Assembly: GCA_014800945.1 (NCBI GenBank)
Contig: JAAVFD010000023.1
Coordinates: 62,001 to 126,000, forward strand
Direction: 5' to 3'
From: Barnesiella sp.
Lineage (GTDB): Bacteria > Bacteroidota > Bacteroidia > Bacteroidales > Muribaculaceae
DNA: 64,000 bases
Part shown: one piece after another, positions 8,551-18,040 of the stretch
Numbering within the stretch: the stretch's first letter is position 1
Layout: the number at the start of each line of letters is the position of its first letter
Made by a program: the position numbers and the translations under genes
Notes under the pieces: generated by a model
What the model saw: the letters and a program-made list of their open reading frames with translations, nothing else
What the model was told of the DNA's origin: nothing
The model's database searches: none

Positions 8551-9481
8551 AACAAGCATCTCAGCACTACCACTTGACAAAGAACCGTCTGGACTCTATG
8601 CCCCAATTCGGTACGCCCTGGAAGCAGGCGGCAAAAGACTCCGCCCGGTATTGACTCTATCGGTGGCAGATGCTCTATGCGGCAATCCTGACAGAGCCAT
8701 CAGTCAGGCAATCGGAATAGAAATGTTTCATAATTTCACTCTGCTGCATGATGACGTTATGGATAAAGCAGATGTGCGCCGCGGCCGTCCTACTGTTCAT
8801 CGCAAATATTCTGAGAGCACGGCTATTTTGAGCGGTGATGCAATGCTGACAATTGCAAGCGGTTTAATAATGAAGGATTGCGCTGATAGTAAATTGAGAT
8901 CTTTGTTGAACTTGTTCAACAAAACCGCTATGGAAATTTACGAAGGTCAGCAGTATGACATGGATTTTGAAAACCGTAACGATGTGACTGTTGACGAATA
9001 TATGGAAATGATACGTCTCAAAACATCCGTTTTGCTCGGGTGCGCGTGTGAGATGGGAGCTGTTATGGCGGATGCAGATACAGCAACCTGTAGGGCATTT
9101 TATGGTTATGGAGAAAAATTAGGGCTTTCTTTTCAGCTCAAGGATGACTGGCTTGACACTTACGGTGATCCAGAAACCTTTGGAAAGTCGATAGGAGGAG
9201 ATATTGCTAATGAGAAGAAAACATGGCTGCTCATAACAGCTATGACTGAGGATAAATCAGGGGTTTTGGAAAGTGTGTTAGGTAATAATACTACAGTTGA
9301 GCAGAAAATAGAAAAGGTTAGGGGAGTATATGACAGCCTTAATCTGTCAGAGCGTTGTCGCCTTTTAGAAGAAAAATATGCGGCTGAAGCAATAAAATGT
9401 CTTAATACAATAAACATGAGCGCAGATGCCAGAAAATTTTTTAATAATCTCGCATTTAACTCACTCAAACGAATAAAATGA
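8516..9481 (+). CDS. polyprenyl synthetase (all-trans isoprenyl diphosphate synthase)
   Basis: 321 residues from the ATG at 8516. A TTG two codons upstream is a less likely start. It condenses isopentenyl diphosphate onto allylic diphosphates. First Asp-rich motif DDVMD is at 79-83 (followed by RRGRPTVH) and the second is QLKDDWLD at about 211-218. A substrate-binding GGKRLRP is at 38-44. The residue five before the first motif is Phe74; bulky aromatics there usually limit products to C15-C20, so a short-chain product is inferred. It overlaps the upstream lipoprotein and the downstream tatD by 4 bases. Confidence 0.93.
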   Translation: MKTVSQYAQMIETSISALPLDKEPSGLYAPIRYALEAGGKRLRPVLTLSVADALCGNPDRAISQAIGIEMFHNFTLLHDDVMDKADVRRGRPTVHRKYSESTAILSGDAMLTIASGLIMKDCADSKLRSLLNLFNKTAMEIYEGQQYDMDFENRNDVTVDEYMEMIRLKTSVLLGCACEMGAVMADADTATCRAFYGYGEKLGLSFQLKDDWLDTYGDPETFGKSIGGDIANEKKTWLLITAMTEDKSGVLESVLGNNTTVEQKIEKVRGVYDSLNLSERCRLLEEKYAAEAIKCLNTINMSADARKFFNNLAFNSLKRIK

Positions 9482-10251
9482 ATCTTACGGATACCCATAC
9501 GCATCTTTATCTGGAGGATTTTGCTCCAAATCCTGAAGAAGTGGTAAACAGAGCTATAGAATCCGGGGTCAGCAGAATGATTTTTCCTAATGTAGGTGTG
9601 GATACCATTGAACCGATGAAAAGGCTCAATTCAATATTTCCTGAACAAACGTTTATGGCTATGGGTCTGCATCCAACTGAAATAAATGAATCAGCGAGTG
9701 ATGTTTTTGCCGCCATTCTTGATGAATTCAACTCAGGTATTGGAAAATGGGTGGCAGTAGGAGAGATCGGTATGGATTTATACTGGGACAAAACTTATGC
9801 CTCTAAACAGCAGGATATACTTGATAGGCAGCTCACTCTTGCTGAGCAAAACAATCTTCCGGTTATAATTCACTGCCGAGAGGCTATTGATGAGACACTT
9901 GAGGTTTTTGAAAATCATCGGGGAATTAGGGGAGTGTTCCATAGTTTCTCTGGTGCTGAGCGGGATGTGGAACGTATAAGAAATATAGCCGGTGATTTTT
10001 ATTTCGGCATAAACGGAGTGGTAACTTTCAAAAACTGCGATGTTAAATCTGTGCTCCCACTCATAACTCCGGAGAGAATATTACTGGAAACTGATGCTCC
10101 TTATCTTGCGCCGGTGCCGATGAGAGGTAAGAGAAACGAAAGTTCGTATCTGGTTCATACAGCCCGCTTTGTTTCAACCACATTAGGAATAAATGAGGAA
10201 GCGCTGGCAGATATCACAACCGCCAACGCCTCCAATCTTTTTAATATTTAA
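9478..10251 (+). CDS. TatD family metal-dependent hydrolase
   Basis: 257 residues, the usual TatD length. A TIM-barrel amidohydrolase fold is indicated by the N-terminal metal motif DTHTHLY (residues 5-11), the EIGMDLYW loop carrying the bridging Glu, IHCRE, HSFSG and the late metal Asp in LLETDAPYLAP. Family members are 3'-5' exonucleases acting on DNA/RNA and hydroperoxide-damaged ends. The start overlaps the polyprenyl synthetase stop by 4 bases, so both are in one plus-strand operon. It converges on nqrF, with only 39 bases between the two stops and no convincing terminator there. Confidence 0.94.
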   Translation: MNLTDTHTHLYLEDFAPNPEEVVNRAIESGVSRMIFPNVGVDTIEPMKRLNSIFPEQTFMAMGLHPTEINESASDVFAAILDEFNSGIGKWVAVGEIGMDLYWDKTYASKQQDILDRQLTLAEQNNLPVIIHCREAIDETLEVFENHRGIRGVFHSFSGAERDVERIRNIAGDFYFGINGVVTFKNCDVKSVLPLITPERILLETDAPYLAPVPMRGKRNESSYLVHTARFVSTTLGINEEALADITTANASNLFNI

Positions 10252-10290
10252 GACCCAGTTCCCTATTAATTAACGCAGGGTGTAGGGGGA

Positions 10291-11595
10291 TTATCCTCCG
10301 AAATTATCGTAGTGAATGCTCTCAGGCTCAACTCCAAGACTGTCAAGCATACCTTCTACAGCTTTACTCATTGGTCCGGGGCCACACATATAATATTCAA
10401 TGTCTTCAGGATTTTCGTGATTCTTCAAGTATGTATCATATATTACCTGATGAACAAATCCCGGAGTATATTTTACTCCAGCAGCATCTGCAGCAGGATC
10501 CGGCCGGTCAAGAGCAAGATGAAACTTAAAGTTAGGAAATTCTTTCTCAAGCTGAAGGAAGTCGTCAAGATAAAAGACTTCATTCAGGGCTCTTGCACCA
10601 TAGAAATAGTTCATAACTCTGTCTGTGGTTTTCAGAGTCTTGGTCATGTGCATAATCTGTGCTCTTAAGGGAGCCATTCCGGCACCGCCTCCAATCCACA
10701 TCATCTCCTTCTTGCTGTCAAAAATTGGGTGGAAGTCACCATAAGGTCCACTCATCACCACTTTATCACCGGGCTTGAGAGTGAAAATGTAGCTTGACGC
10801 AATACCGGGCATAACATCCATGAATCCAACTTCGGGTTTAGGTTTCATCGGTGGTGTGGCGATTCTAACGGTGAGCATAATTCTATCCCCCTCAGCTGGA
10901 TAGTTAGCCATAGAATATGCTCTTACAGTAGTTTCCGTATTTTTACATTTAAGTGAAAAGAGTCCATACTGTTCCCATGCCGGTAGATATTCCTCGCCTA
11001 TAAGTTTTTTGTCAATATCCTTATCGTAGCTCATTTCATATGGGGGAATCTTAATCTGGGCATAAGAGCCGGGGATAAAATCCATGTGCTGTCCCGGCGG
11101 GAGAGCAACAATAAATTCTTTGATGAAGGTGGCTACATTTTTATTGGATATGACTTCACATTCCCATTCCTTGATGTCAAGTACTGACACGGGAACTCCA
11201 ATCTTCATATCCTCCTTAACCTTCACCTGACAGGCGAGTCTCCAGTCATCCTTAATCTGCTTGCGGGTGAAATGCACGGTTTCTGTAGGAAGAATGTCAC
11301 CGCCACCTTCAAAAACCTGTACTTTGCACTGTCCGCAACTGCCTTTACCGCCGCATGCCGATGGCAGGAATATATTTTGGTCTGCAAGAGTACTGAGTAG
11401 CGGTTTGCCTGATTCCGCTGTAATATCCTTATCGTTATTTATAATAATGTGTACTTTACCGGAATGCACCAGATAGTGCTTTGCTACCAGAAGCACACAT
11501 ACAAGAATTATTGTGACAGCGAGAAAAACAGCCACACCGGCAATAATAGTCAGTGTTCCGGACGCATCGAAACAAAATATTGTATTGATAGCCAT
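10291..11595 (-). CDS. nqrF: Na+-translocating NADH:quinone reductase subunit F
   Basis: 434 residues. This is the NADH-oxidising entry point of the Na+ pump. One N-terminal membrane helix (about 12-35) is followed by a ferredoxin-like 2Fe-2S domain with CGGKGSCGQC (about 80-89) and a later Cys in RLACQ. Next comes an FAD domain containing RAYSMANYP and a C-terminal NADH domain with GGGAGMAPLR and YYMCGPGPM. It is the last gene of nqrABCDEF, 4 bases after nqrE. Length is slightly above the Vibrio protein because of a short insertion in the FAD domain. Confidence 0.97.
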   Translation of the reverse strand: MAINTIFCFDASGTLTIIAGVAVFLAVTIILVCVLLVAKHYLVHSGKVHIIINNDKDITAESGKPLLSTLADQNIFLPSACGGKGSCGQCKVQVFEGGGDILPTETVHFTRKQIKDDWRLACQVKVKEDMKIGVPVSVLDIKEWECEVISNKNVATFIKEFIVALPPGQHMDFIPGSYAQIKIPPYEMSYDKDIDKKLIGEEYLPAWEQYGLFSLKCKNTETTVRAYSMANYPAEGDRIMLTVRIATPPMKPKPEVGFMDVMPGIASSYIFTLKPGDKVVMSGPYGDFHPIFDSKKEMMWIGGGAGMAPLRAQIMHMTKTLKTTDRVMNYFYGARALNEVFYLDDFLQLEKEFPNFKFHLALDRPDPAADAAGVKYTPGFVHQVIYDTYLKNHENPEDIEYYMCGPGPMSKAVEGMLDSLGVEPESIHYDNFGG

Positions 11596-11599
11596 AAGT

Positions 11600-12217
11600 T
11601 CAGATTTTTATTCCGAGGAAGCTCATGAAGGCAATCCCCATAAGAGCCGTAATAATAAATGTTATTCCAGTACCGCGGAGTGGTGCAGGAATATTTGAAT
11701 ATGAGGCAATGCGCTCACGAATAGCAGCGATAGCCACAATGGCGAGCAGCCATCCGATACCCCATCCTCCACCAGCGCAAAGAGCGGTCCATACACTTGG
11801 AAAATCTCTCTGCTGCATGAATAGTGAACCTCCGAGTATTGCACAGTTAACAGCAATAAGAGGCAGGAAGATACCTAACGAAGAGTAAAGAGCCGGGCTG
11901 AATTTTTCCACAGCCATTTCTACCAACTGTGTCATAGATGCAATAACAGCTATGAACATAATCAACGAGAGAAAGCTGAGATCTACATCAGCATATTCCG
12001 GCCCAAGCCACGCAAGCGCTCCGGCTTTAAGCACGTATGTTTCGAGAAGATAATTTACCGGAAGAGTGATGACGAGCATAAATGTTACGGCAATTCCAAG
12101 TCCGAAAGCAGTCTTGACATTCTTTGACACGGCAAGAAAAGAGCACATGCCAAGGAAGTATGCGAATATCATATTGTCGATAAAAATCGACCGAATAAAT
12201 ATGTTTAGATTTTCCAT
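11600..12217 (-). CDS. nqrE: Na+-translocating NADH:quinone reductase subunit E
   Basis: 205-residue integral membrane subunit with about six hydrophobic helices, homologous to NqrD with inverted topology. The two share a membrane-embedded iron centre with Cys ligands. NCAILGGSLFMQQRD (about 115-129) and the preceding helices are typical. It lies 21 bases after nqrD and 4 before nqrF. Confidence 0.96.
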   Translation of the reverse strand: MENLNIFIRSIFIDNMIFAYFLGMCSFLAVSKNVKTAFGLGIAVTFMLVITLPVNYLLETYVLKAGALAWLGPEYADVDLSFLSLIMFIAVIASMTQLVEMAVEKFSPALYSSLGIFLPLIAVNCAILGGSLFMQQRDFPSVWTALCAGGGWGIGWLLAIVAIAAIRERIASYSNIPAPLRGTGITFIITALMGIAFMSFLGIKI

Positions 12218-12238
12218 AACTCTTGATAAAGCTTAAAG

Positions 12239-12865
12239 TCAAGGTTCCTGAAGGTCTTTATTACGTGAACGCTGAACCCAAATAATGCAAGCAACAACAA
12301 TAAGTGCCATAGGTGGCAAAATCATAAGTCCGTTGTTAACATATCCGGCATCGTAGAAGCTCTGCGGTACTACCTGATAACCCAAAAGAGTGCCGCTGCC
12401 AAGCAATTCACGGAAAAATCCTACAATAACAAGAATAATTGTGTAACCGAGTCCATTACCAACACCATCAAGGAATGATGCCCACGGACGATTAGCCATA
12501 GCAAATGCCTCCAGACGTCCCATGAGAATACAGTTGGTAATAATAAGCCCGATGAACACAGAAAGTTGTTTGCTCACATCGTATGCGTAAGCTTTCAGCA
12601 ATTGATCGACAATAACCACCAGTCCCGCAACAACAACGAGTTGCACTATGATTCTAATATTGGTAGGAATGGTATTGCGGATAAGGGAGATAATCACATT
12701 GGAAAAAGCCAGAACAGCAATAACCGAAATGCCCATTACAATAGCCGGTTCAAGCTTGGCTGTTACAGCCAGGACGGAGCATATACCGAGTATCTGAACG
12801 ACAACAGGGTTGTTATTTGACAATGGGTTAAACAATATGCTCTTATATGAATTTTTTTCTGGCAT
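12239..12865 (-). CDS. nqrD: Na+-translocating NADH:quinone reductase subunit D
   Basis: 208-residue membrane subunit. Six predicted helices surround the conserved GICSVLAVTAKLEPAIVMG (27-45) and ITNCILMGRLEAFAM (about 109-123) segments, which carry the Cys residues that with NqrE bind the intramembrane iron centre. It follows nqrC after 2 bases and is fourth in the operon. Confidence 0.96.
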   Translation of the reverse strand: MPEKNSYKSILFNPLSNNNPVVVQILGICSVLAVTAKLEPAIVMGISVIAVLAFSNVIISLIRNTIPTNIRIIVQLVVVAGLVVIVDQLLKAYAYDVSKQLSVFIGLIITNCILMGRLEAFAMANRPWASFLDGVGNGLGYTIILVIVGFFRELLGSGTLLGYQVVPQSFYDAGYVNNGLMILPPMALIVVACIIWVQRSRNKDLQEP

Positions 12866-12867
12866 AG

Positions 12868-13575
12868 CTATTGTTTCTTATTAAGGTTTATGAGGAAGGT
12901 GCTATATGGAGCGAGACAATTTGCAAGCATACTGCCGACACCTTTACTCGTAATTGTGCCTCCGCTCACTCCGTCAACATAATCTTCGTTGCCGGTAGGT
13001 TTCTGCCCGGACTTAACTACCGAGATTGGCATAAATTCGTTGTCTTTTATGAGTTGCTTGCCTTCGAACTGATCGCTGAACGCCGGTTTCTCAATTTCGG
13101 CACCCAGGCCGGGTGTTTCACCCTGATGTGCGAAATAAGCTCCGAAAATTGTACTACCGTTTGAATCGATAGCTACATATCCCCATATCGGACCCCAAAG
13201 TCCCGCACCATATACAGGTAGAATATATTTAAGGTCACCATTTTCAAGACGGCATTCAAATACCGGTAATTTTCTGTCATCATCAGCAAGTTTAATTTGT
13301 TCTGCCACATTGATGTTAAATGCATTTCCGGGAATTTCCTCACCGGAAGAGTTGATGACTTTCTGACTGACAATATACTTGCTGAAATCGTCTCCAATTT
13401 TACCCTTTTCCGGAGTGATATGCACCGATGCCAGAATCTGCCTCATTTTATCGATGTCGGCATTTTCTGTCTGCTTGCTTCGTAAGCTAAGGGAGGTGAA
13501 AGCAAGCGCAGTTCCTACAATCGCAGCAAGTACAATGATGTATATCACTGTGTATGTATTGCTCTGCTTGTTCAT
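12868..13575 (-). CDS. nqrC: Na+-translocating NADH:quinone reductase subunit C
   Basis: 235 residues: one N-terminal membrane helix (about 8-29) and a periplasmic FMN-binding domain. The flavinylation motif appears as VSGGTITSKG near the C-terminus; the second Thr corresponds to the threonine that carries covalent FMN in Vibrio NqrC (family form SGATxTS). This predicts dependence on an ApbE-type flavin transferase, not present in this window. It is 2 bases from both nqrB and nqrD. Confidence 0.96.
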   Translation of the reverse strand: MNKQSNTYTVIYIIVLAAIVGTALAFTSLSLRSKQTENADIDKMRQILASVHITPEKGKIGDDFSKYIVSQKVINSSGEEIPGNAFNINVAEQIKLADDDRKLPVFECRLENGDLKYILPVYGAGLWGPIWGYVAIDSNGSTIFGAYFAHQGETPGLGAEIEKPAFSDQFEGKQLIKDNEFMPISVVKSGQKPTGNEDYVDGVSGGTITSKGVGSMLANCLAPYSTFLINLNKKQ

Positions 13576-13577
13576 GA

Positions 13578-14786
13578 TTATTCAGTTTTTGCCTTGAGGC
13601 GGTTAATACGGCGACTGATATTGGACTGAACTATACAGTAGTCTATTAGAGGTGCAAACGCATTCATGAGAAGAACCGCTAGCATAGCCCCTTCAGGATA
13701 GCCGTTGTTGTACACTCTTATTATAATGGCTATTATACCTACAAGTAAACCATAGATATATTTACCAACTCCGGTTCGAGCAGCTGTCACAGGGTCGGTA
13801 GCCATGAATACGGCAGCAAAAGCAAATCCGCCGAACAAAAGTTGCTGAAGAGGAGAAAGGTATGATGCAGGATAAAGAGGAGTCGCACACCAGTTGACCA
13901 CAACTCCGGCAATGAGTCCGCCGGCAAAAACAGAAAGCATTATGCGCCAGCTTGCGATACCGGAAATTAGCAGTAGGGCAGCCCCGATAAGTATGCAAAG
14001 CGTTGAGGTTTCACCAAATGAACCAGGTATAAGTCCGAGAAAAGCATCCCAGTTGCTTATTGTTCCTCCCACAATATTTCTTACCGGTGAAAATCCGTCT
14101 GTCATTGTGGCAATCTGTCCAAGTGGTGTTGCTCCAGAAATTCCGTCTGCAAAATTGACAGTACCTCCGAGTCCACAAATCGGATGCGCAGATATGAAAG
14201 CACGGTCGCCGCTCATACTTGCCGGATATGCGAAAAATAGGAATGCTCTGGTAACAAGTGCTACATTGAATATATTATAACCAGTTCCTCCGAATACTTC
14301 CTTCACAAAAATAACAGAGAAAGCTGTTGCCACAGCAAGCATCCATAATGGTGTTTCAATAGGGCAGATGAGTGGAATCAGGATACCGGTTACAAGAAAA
14401 CCTTCCTGAATCTCCTCTTTGCGCCACTGGGCTACCACGAACTCGATTCCGAGTCCAACAAGATAAGTCGTGACAATTTTCGGCAGAATGGCAAGAAATC
14501 CGTAAGCCATAATGCTCCAGAACGGAAACTCTGTGGCGTGAGAGCCAAGAAAATTTTGATAGCCGGTATTATACATGCCGAAAAGCAAACTAGGCATAAG
14601 CGACAGCACTACAATAATCATTATTCTCTTTGAATCCAGGCTATCATGGACATGCACTCCCGATGCCGATGTGGTTTTCGGGGTATAGAGAAATGTTTCC
14701 AAGCCGTCAAATACCGAATGAAATGCCTGGAACTTGCCTCCCGGTTCAAAATTCGGCTTAATTCGGTCTAAATATTTACGTAACAT
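13578..14786 (-). CDS. nqrB: Na+-translocating NADH:quinone reductase subunit B
   Basis: 402-residue polytopic subunit and the main Na+ channel-forming component. The covalent-FMN motif DGISGATPLGQ is present (Thr in SGAT), as are the conserved N-terminal segment KPNFEPGGKFQAFHSVFDG (about 10-28) and about ten hydrophobic helices. It lies between nqrA (21 bases) and nqrC (2 bases). Confidence 0.97.
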   Translation of the reverse strand: MLRKYLDRIKPNFEPGGKFQAFHSVFDGLETFLYTPKTTSASGVHVHDSLDSKRIMIIVVLSLMPSLLFGMYNTGYQNFLGSHATEFPFWSIMAYGFLAILPKIVTTYLVGLGIEFVVAQWRKEEIQEGFLVTGILIPLICPIETPLWMLAVATAFSVIFVKEVFGGTGYNIFNVALVTRAFLFFAYPASMSGDRAFISAHPICGLGGTVNFADGISGATPLGQIATMTDGFSPVRNIVGGTISNWDAFLGLIPGSFGETSTLCILIGAALLLISGIASWRIMLSVFAGGLIAGVVVNWCATPLYPASYLSPLQQLLFGGFAFAAVFMATDPVTAARTGVGKYIYGLLVGIIAIIIRVYNNGYPEGAMLAVLLMNAFAPLIDYCIVQSNISRRINRLKAKTE

Positions 14787-14807
14787 CTTTATAATGTTGG
14801 TTTTAGT

Positions 14808-16139
14808 TTATTCATTCTCCTTGCGGAGCCACTCAAGTCCTTCCCTTACAGCTTTCTGAATTTCTGTTTTTGAGGGATCAACGTATTCACACAAGGCAAA
14901 ATCTTCAGGAGCCACTTCATAAATTCCGAGTTTCTCCATCAAATCAATGTCTCTCGCTCCGATAGCTTTGAGCAGATATTCGGTCATGATATCCATAGGC
15001 ATAACCTTGTCATAAATACCGCTCATAATCATAGCTCTGTGTCCACCGAGTATTCTGGCGTCAGGTGAAAATTTCTTTTTGAAAAAACGGAACGGGAAAG
15101 ACCGGCTCACACTCATTTTGGATGGACTCAAAGATGCCCATCCCATAAATTCATCAACATCATCTCCTTCAGCCATAACGGTGAGCTGCGTATAGGGGAA
15201 TCTCAAAAATCCGTTCAAATCAATCTTGATGCCGGTGAGAATGTTGCCGGAAATAATGCGAAGATGCTTCCCGTCAGAGGGAAGGTGGTTATCCAGCAAA
15301 GGTTTAACGGCAGCACCTTGAACGGTAGAAGCATAATATGGATTCACGGTTTCCGGTCCGGTTACAGCAACAACAGTAGAAAAATCGCGTTTGCCGGTAA
15401 AACAAAGTTCACCAATTCTCGCAACTGTAAGAATGGAGAGCGTCCACACAGTGTCACCTTTATTAATAGGTGATATGAGTGATGCCTGCACTCCCGGATT
15501 GCCGGATGGATGAGGACCGGTTACGATATAATGTTCTCCCTCCTCAGGCACATCAAAAGAACAATCGGATTTTGTACATATATAAACCTTGCCGGTGGTG
15601 AGAGATGAGAGTGCTTTAATACCGGCAGTTATTTGAGCCTGTTTATTCTCAATGATTCTGTTGATGTCCGGTGCGAGAGGTGAAGAATCAAATGCAGTAA
15701 CGAAAATGTCTCTCGGACTTATACCTGTTAAAGGCACAATATCATAGGGGCGCTGACGCATTTCCGTCCACAGTCCGCTATCTTTTAATGCTGCAATAAT
15801 CGACTCGGCGGTTGAACCGACATTGAAATGTTTTTCCTCATTTCCGGCAGCGGTGATTTCTACCCGTTCTATCTTGCGTCTTTCTCCTCTTATGACAGCT
15901 GATACGGTTCCTGCAACCGGAGATGTTAGCTTTACATCTTCATTATTTTTATCGTGCATAACAGGTGCACCGGCTTCAACCTTATCGCCCTCCTTTACCT
16001 CAAGTTTTGGTAAAAATCCGGGAAAATCATCCGGAATTACCGCGATAACGGTAGGCTTAACTGCCGTTGGGCTGCTCCATTCAGCTGCACCCTTGATGCT
16101 GAGATCGAGCCCACGCTCGACCGTTAAGGATTTATCCAT
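14808..16139 (-). CDS. nqrA: Na+-translocating NADH:quinone reductase subunit A
   Basis: 443-residue soluble subunit on the cytoplasmic face. It contains a biotin/lipoyl-like N-terminal fold (LEVKEGDKVEAGAPVMHDK) and the Rnf-C-like segments GPHPSGNPG, as in other NqrA proteins. It is the first gene of the six-gene nqr operon and has a promoter-like element at 16178-16207, divergent from the exbB promoter. No Cys or flavin motif is expected or seen. Confidence 0.96.
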   Translation of the reverse strand: MDKSLTVERGLDLSIKGAAEWSSPTAVKPTVIAVIPDDFPGFLPKLEVKEGDKVEAGAPVMHDKNNEDVKLTSPVAGTVSAVIRGERRKIERVEITAAGNEEKHFNVGSTAESIIAALKDSGLWTEMRQRPYDIVPLTGISPRDIFVTAFDSSPLAPDINRIIENKQAQITAGIKALSSLTTGKVYICTKSDCSFDVPEEGEHYIVTGPHPSGNPGVQASLISPINKGDTVWTLSILTVARIGELCFTGKRDFSTVVAVTGPETVNPYYASTVQGAAVKPLLDNHLPSDGKHLRIISGNILTGIKIDLNGFLRFPYTQLTVMAEGDDVDEFMGWASLSPSKMSVSRSFPFRFFKKKFSPDARILGGHRAMIMSGIYDKVMPMDIMTEYLLKAIGARDIDLMEKLGIYEVAPEDFALCEYVDPSKTEIQKAVREGLEWLRKENE

Positions 16140-16177
16140 AGTAATGGTTCTGAAAGATTGGATACATTTTAACGGCG

Positions 16178-16207
16178 CAAAGTTATCAATATTTAGTTAA
16201 ATTCAAG
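16178..16207 (-). promoter_or_regulatory. candidate promoter of the nqr operon
   Basis: Minus strand: -7 box TAACTTTG (16178-16185), with CTTG (16204-16207) 18 bases upstream standing in for TTTG. One mismatch and a short spacer make it weaker than the other promoters here. The intergenic region 16140-16454 also contains the exbB promoter and an untranslated exbB leader of about 140 bases with no other feature I can support. Confidence 0.5.
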
Positions 16208-16275
16208 TAAAATCATCACATATATTAATATAAAAGAAGTATTCATCAATCAAATTAAAAATAAATCCTAAAAAA

Positions 16276-16306
16276 TTTGTCAGTTAAAAACTAAGTACTA
16301 CTTTTG
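16276..16306 (+). promoter_or_regulatory. promoter of exbB-exbD-exbD-tonB
   Basis: TTTG (16276-16279), 19-base spacer, TACTTTTG (16299-16306), an exact consensus match. Transcription from about 16312 would leave a 5' leader of about 140 bases before the exbB ATG at 16455. Confidence 0.7.
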
Positions 16307-16454
16307 CGTTAATGTTTCCCAAGGGAATCCTGCATGTAACCGAAAATCGATACCACGAACGAGTCGAAAACGCGGCTTACAAGGAGCGCCCGCAGAACCA
16401 TGAACCAAATAACTTAAATAATAACCTTAACAAACAATTTAGTAATTATCTATT

Positions 16455-17279
16455 ATGGAAGCTCAAAAGCCCATTCAGCCTGCGGCAAAAAAGCCCGCTG
16501 CTAAAGAAGGTAGCAATGTAGGCGGTATCAAAAACGCGTTTTTTGTTATTATCGCATGCTTCGTTGTTGCTGTATGTCTCTTCATCTTCTGGTTCGGTCA
16601 CGAATCACACTTCGAAGAAGGTCATCCCATTGATCTTTGGGGCACAATCTACAAAGGTGGATTCATCGTGCCTATTCTTCAGACCCTCTTCCTCACTGTA
16701 ATCGTTCTTTCAGTTGAACGTTACATCGCAATGAGCAAAGCTAAAGGAAAAGGCAATATCACCAAATTTGTTGCCGGTGTTAAAGCTTGCCTCGTTAAAA
16801 ACGATATCGAAGGTGCTAAAAAACTTTGCCAGACCCAGCAGGGTAGTGTAGCAGCAGTTGTTAAAGCAGCTCTCGTTCGTTATCAGGAAATGGATCTCAA
16901 CACTACACTTACTAAAGAGCAGAAAGTCGCTACTCTTCAGAAAGAAGTAGAAGAAGCAACTGCACTTGAGATGCCCCAGCTTCAGCAGAACCTTCCCATC
17001 GTTGCCACAATGACAACTCTCGGTACTCTCGTAGGTCTTCTCGGTACTGTGATGGGTATGATCAAATCATTCCAGGCTCTCGCACAGAGCGGTGCTCCTG
17101 ACTCAACCGAACTTTCAACCGGTATTTCTGAGGCTCTTATCAACACAGCCTTCGGTATCGCAACCGGTGCATTCGCTGTAATTTCTTACAACTACTACAC
17201 CAACAAGATCGATAACCTCACATACGCTATCGACGAAATCGGTTTCTCAATCGTGCAGACATTCGCTGCAACTCACTAA
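16455..17279 (+). CDS. exbB: ExbB/TolQ-type proton channel subunit
   Basis: 274 residues. It has an N-terminal Pro/Lys/Ala-rich cytoplasmic stretch, a first membrane helix at about 26-48 and a second at about 70-90. The diagnostic MotA/TolQ/ExbB helix TLGTLVGLLGTVMGMIKSF is at about 185-203, followed by a last helix. With ExbD it forms the inner-membrane motor that uses the proton gradient to energise TonB for uptake through TonB-dependent (SusC-type) receptors. It is first in a four-gene plus-strand operon, followed after 38 bases by exbD. The start ATG is preceded by an A/T-rich region without Shine-Dalgarno, normal for the phylum. Confidence 0.95.
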   Translation: MEAQKPIQPAAKKPAAKEGSNVGGIKNAFFVIIACFVVAVCLFIFWFGHESHFEEGHPIDLWGTIYKGGFIVPILQTLFLTVIVLSVERYIAMSKAKGKGNITKFVAGVKACLVKNDIEGAKKLCQTQQGSVAAVVKAALVRYQEMDLNTTLTKEQKVATLQKEVEEATALEMPQLQQNLPIVATMTTLGTLVGLLGTVMGMIKSFQALAQSGAPDSTELSTGISEALINTAFGIATGAFAVISYNYYTNKIDNLTYAIDEIGFSIVQTFAATH

Positions 17280-17317
17280 TCTCATATTACACCTAAAATT
17301 ATAAACAAAACAGTAAT

Positions 17318-18034
17318 ATGGGAAAAGTAAAAATTAAAAGAAAGAGTACCCTCATCGACATGACCGCGATGAGTGACGTGACTGTTCTTTTGCTTACTTT
17401 CTTCATGTTGACGTCAACTTTCCTTCAGAAGGAACCTGTGACTGTAATTACACCGTCATCTGTCTCTGAAATTAAGGTGCCTGTAGCAAACGTTGCTACT
17501 ATCCTTATTTCACCCGAAGGTAAAGTGTTCATGTCTATCACCGGTGATGCCGAAGCTGAGAATAAAGACACCTGGGGCTCAGAGGCCATCAGAGCTGAAA
17601 TTCTCAAAAACGCTGTTACCGAGTATAATAGACTTCACCCGAGCAATCCCGTGAATCTCACCGAACAGGACGTTGCGGTATTCTCCAAAATCAACATGTT
17701 TGGAGTACCCTTCAGAGCTTTGCCTGAATTCTTGAGATTGTCACAGACTGAGCAGGATAAAGTGATTTCAGATATGAGCCGTGCGGACGTAGGTATTCCC
17801 TTGGATGATAACCGCGACCTCACTAAGCCTAACGAATTCCAGATCTGGATGCGCGCTATCTACTCAAGCTCTAACGACAACCTTCAGGCTATGATGAAGA
17901 AAGGCGAAGGTATAGCAGTGAAAGCCGACCACGGCACTCCTTATGAAAGAGTTCACAACGTACTCGATAATCTTCAGACACTCAAGATGAACCGCTTCAG
18001 CTTGATGACTGCACTTAAAACTGAGCAAGACTAA
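17318..18034 (+). CDS. exbD: ExbD family biopolymer transporter (first copy)
   Basis: 238 residues, clearly longer than the roughly 140 of E. coli ExbD. The basic N-terminus (GKVKIKRKSTL) leads into one membrane helix in which Asp20 (MSDVTVLLLTFFML) matches the proton-carrying Asp. The remaining 200 residues are periplasmic, including an unusually long insertion before the C-terminal fold. It lies 6 bases from a second exbD. Confidence 0.92.
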   Translation: MGKVKIKRKSTLIDMTAMSDVTVLLLTFFMLTSTFLQKEPVTVITPSSVSEIKVPVANVATILISPEGKVFMSITGDAEAENKDTWGSEAIRAEILKNAVTEYNRLHPSNPVNLTEQDVAVFSKINMFGVPFRALPEFLRLSQTEQDKVISDMSRADVGIPLDDNRDLTKPNEFQIWMRAIYSSSNDNLQAMMKKGEGIAVKADHGTPYERVHNVLDNLQTLKMNRFSLMTALKTEQD

Positions 18035-18040
18035 ATCATT

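Noticed and set aside
16312-16521. 69-codon frame starting right at the predicted exbB transcript start
   Set aside because: It runs 67 bases into exbB in another frame, has no protein-like features beyond low-complexity Asn, and is most likely chance in the untranslated leader.
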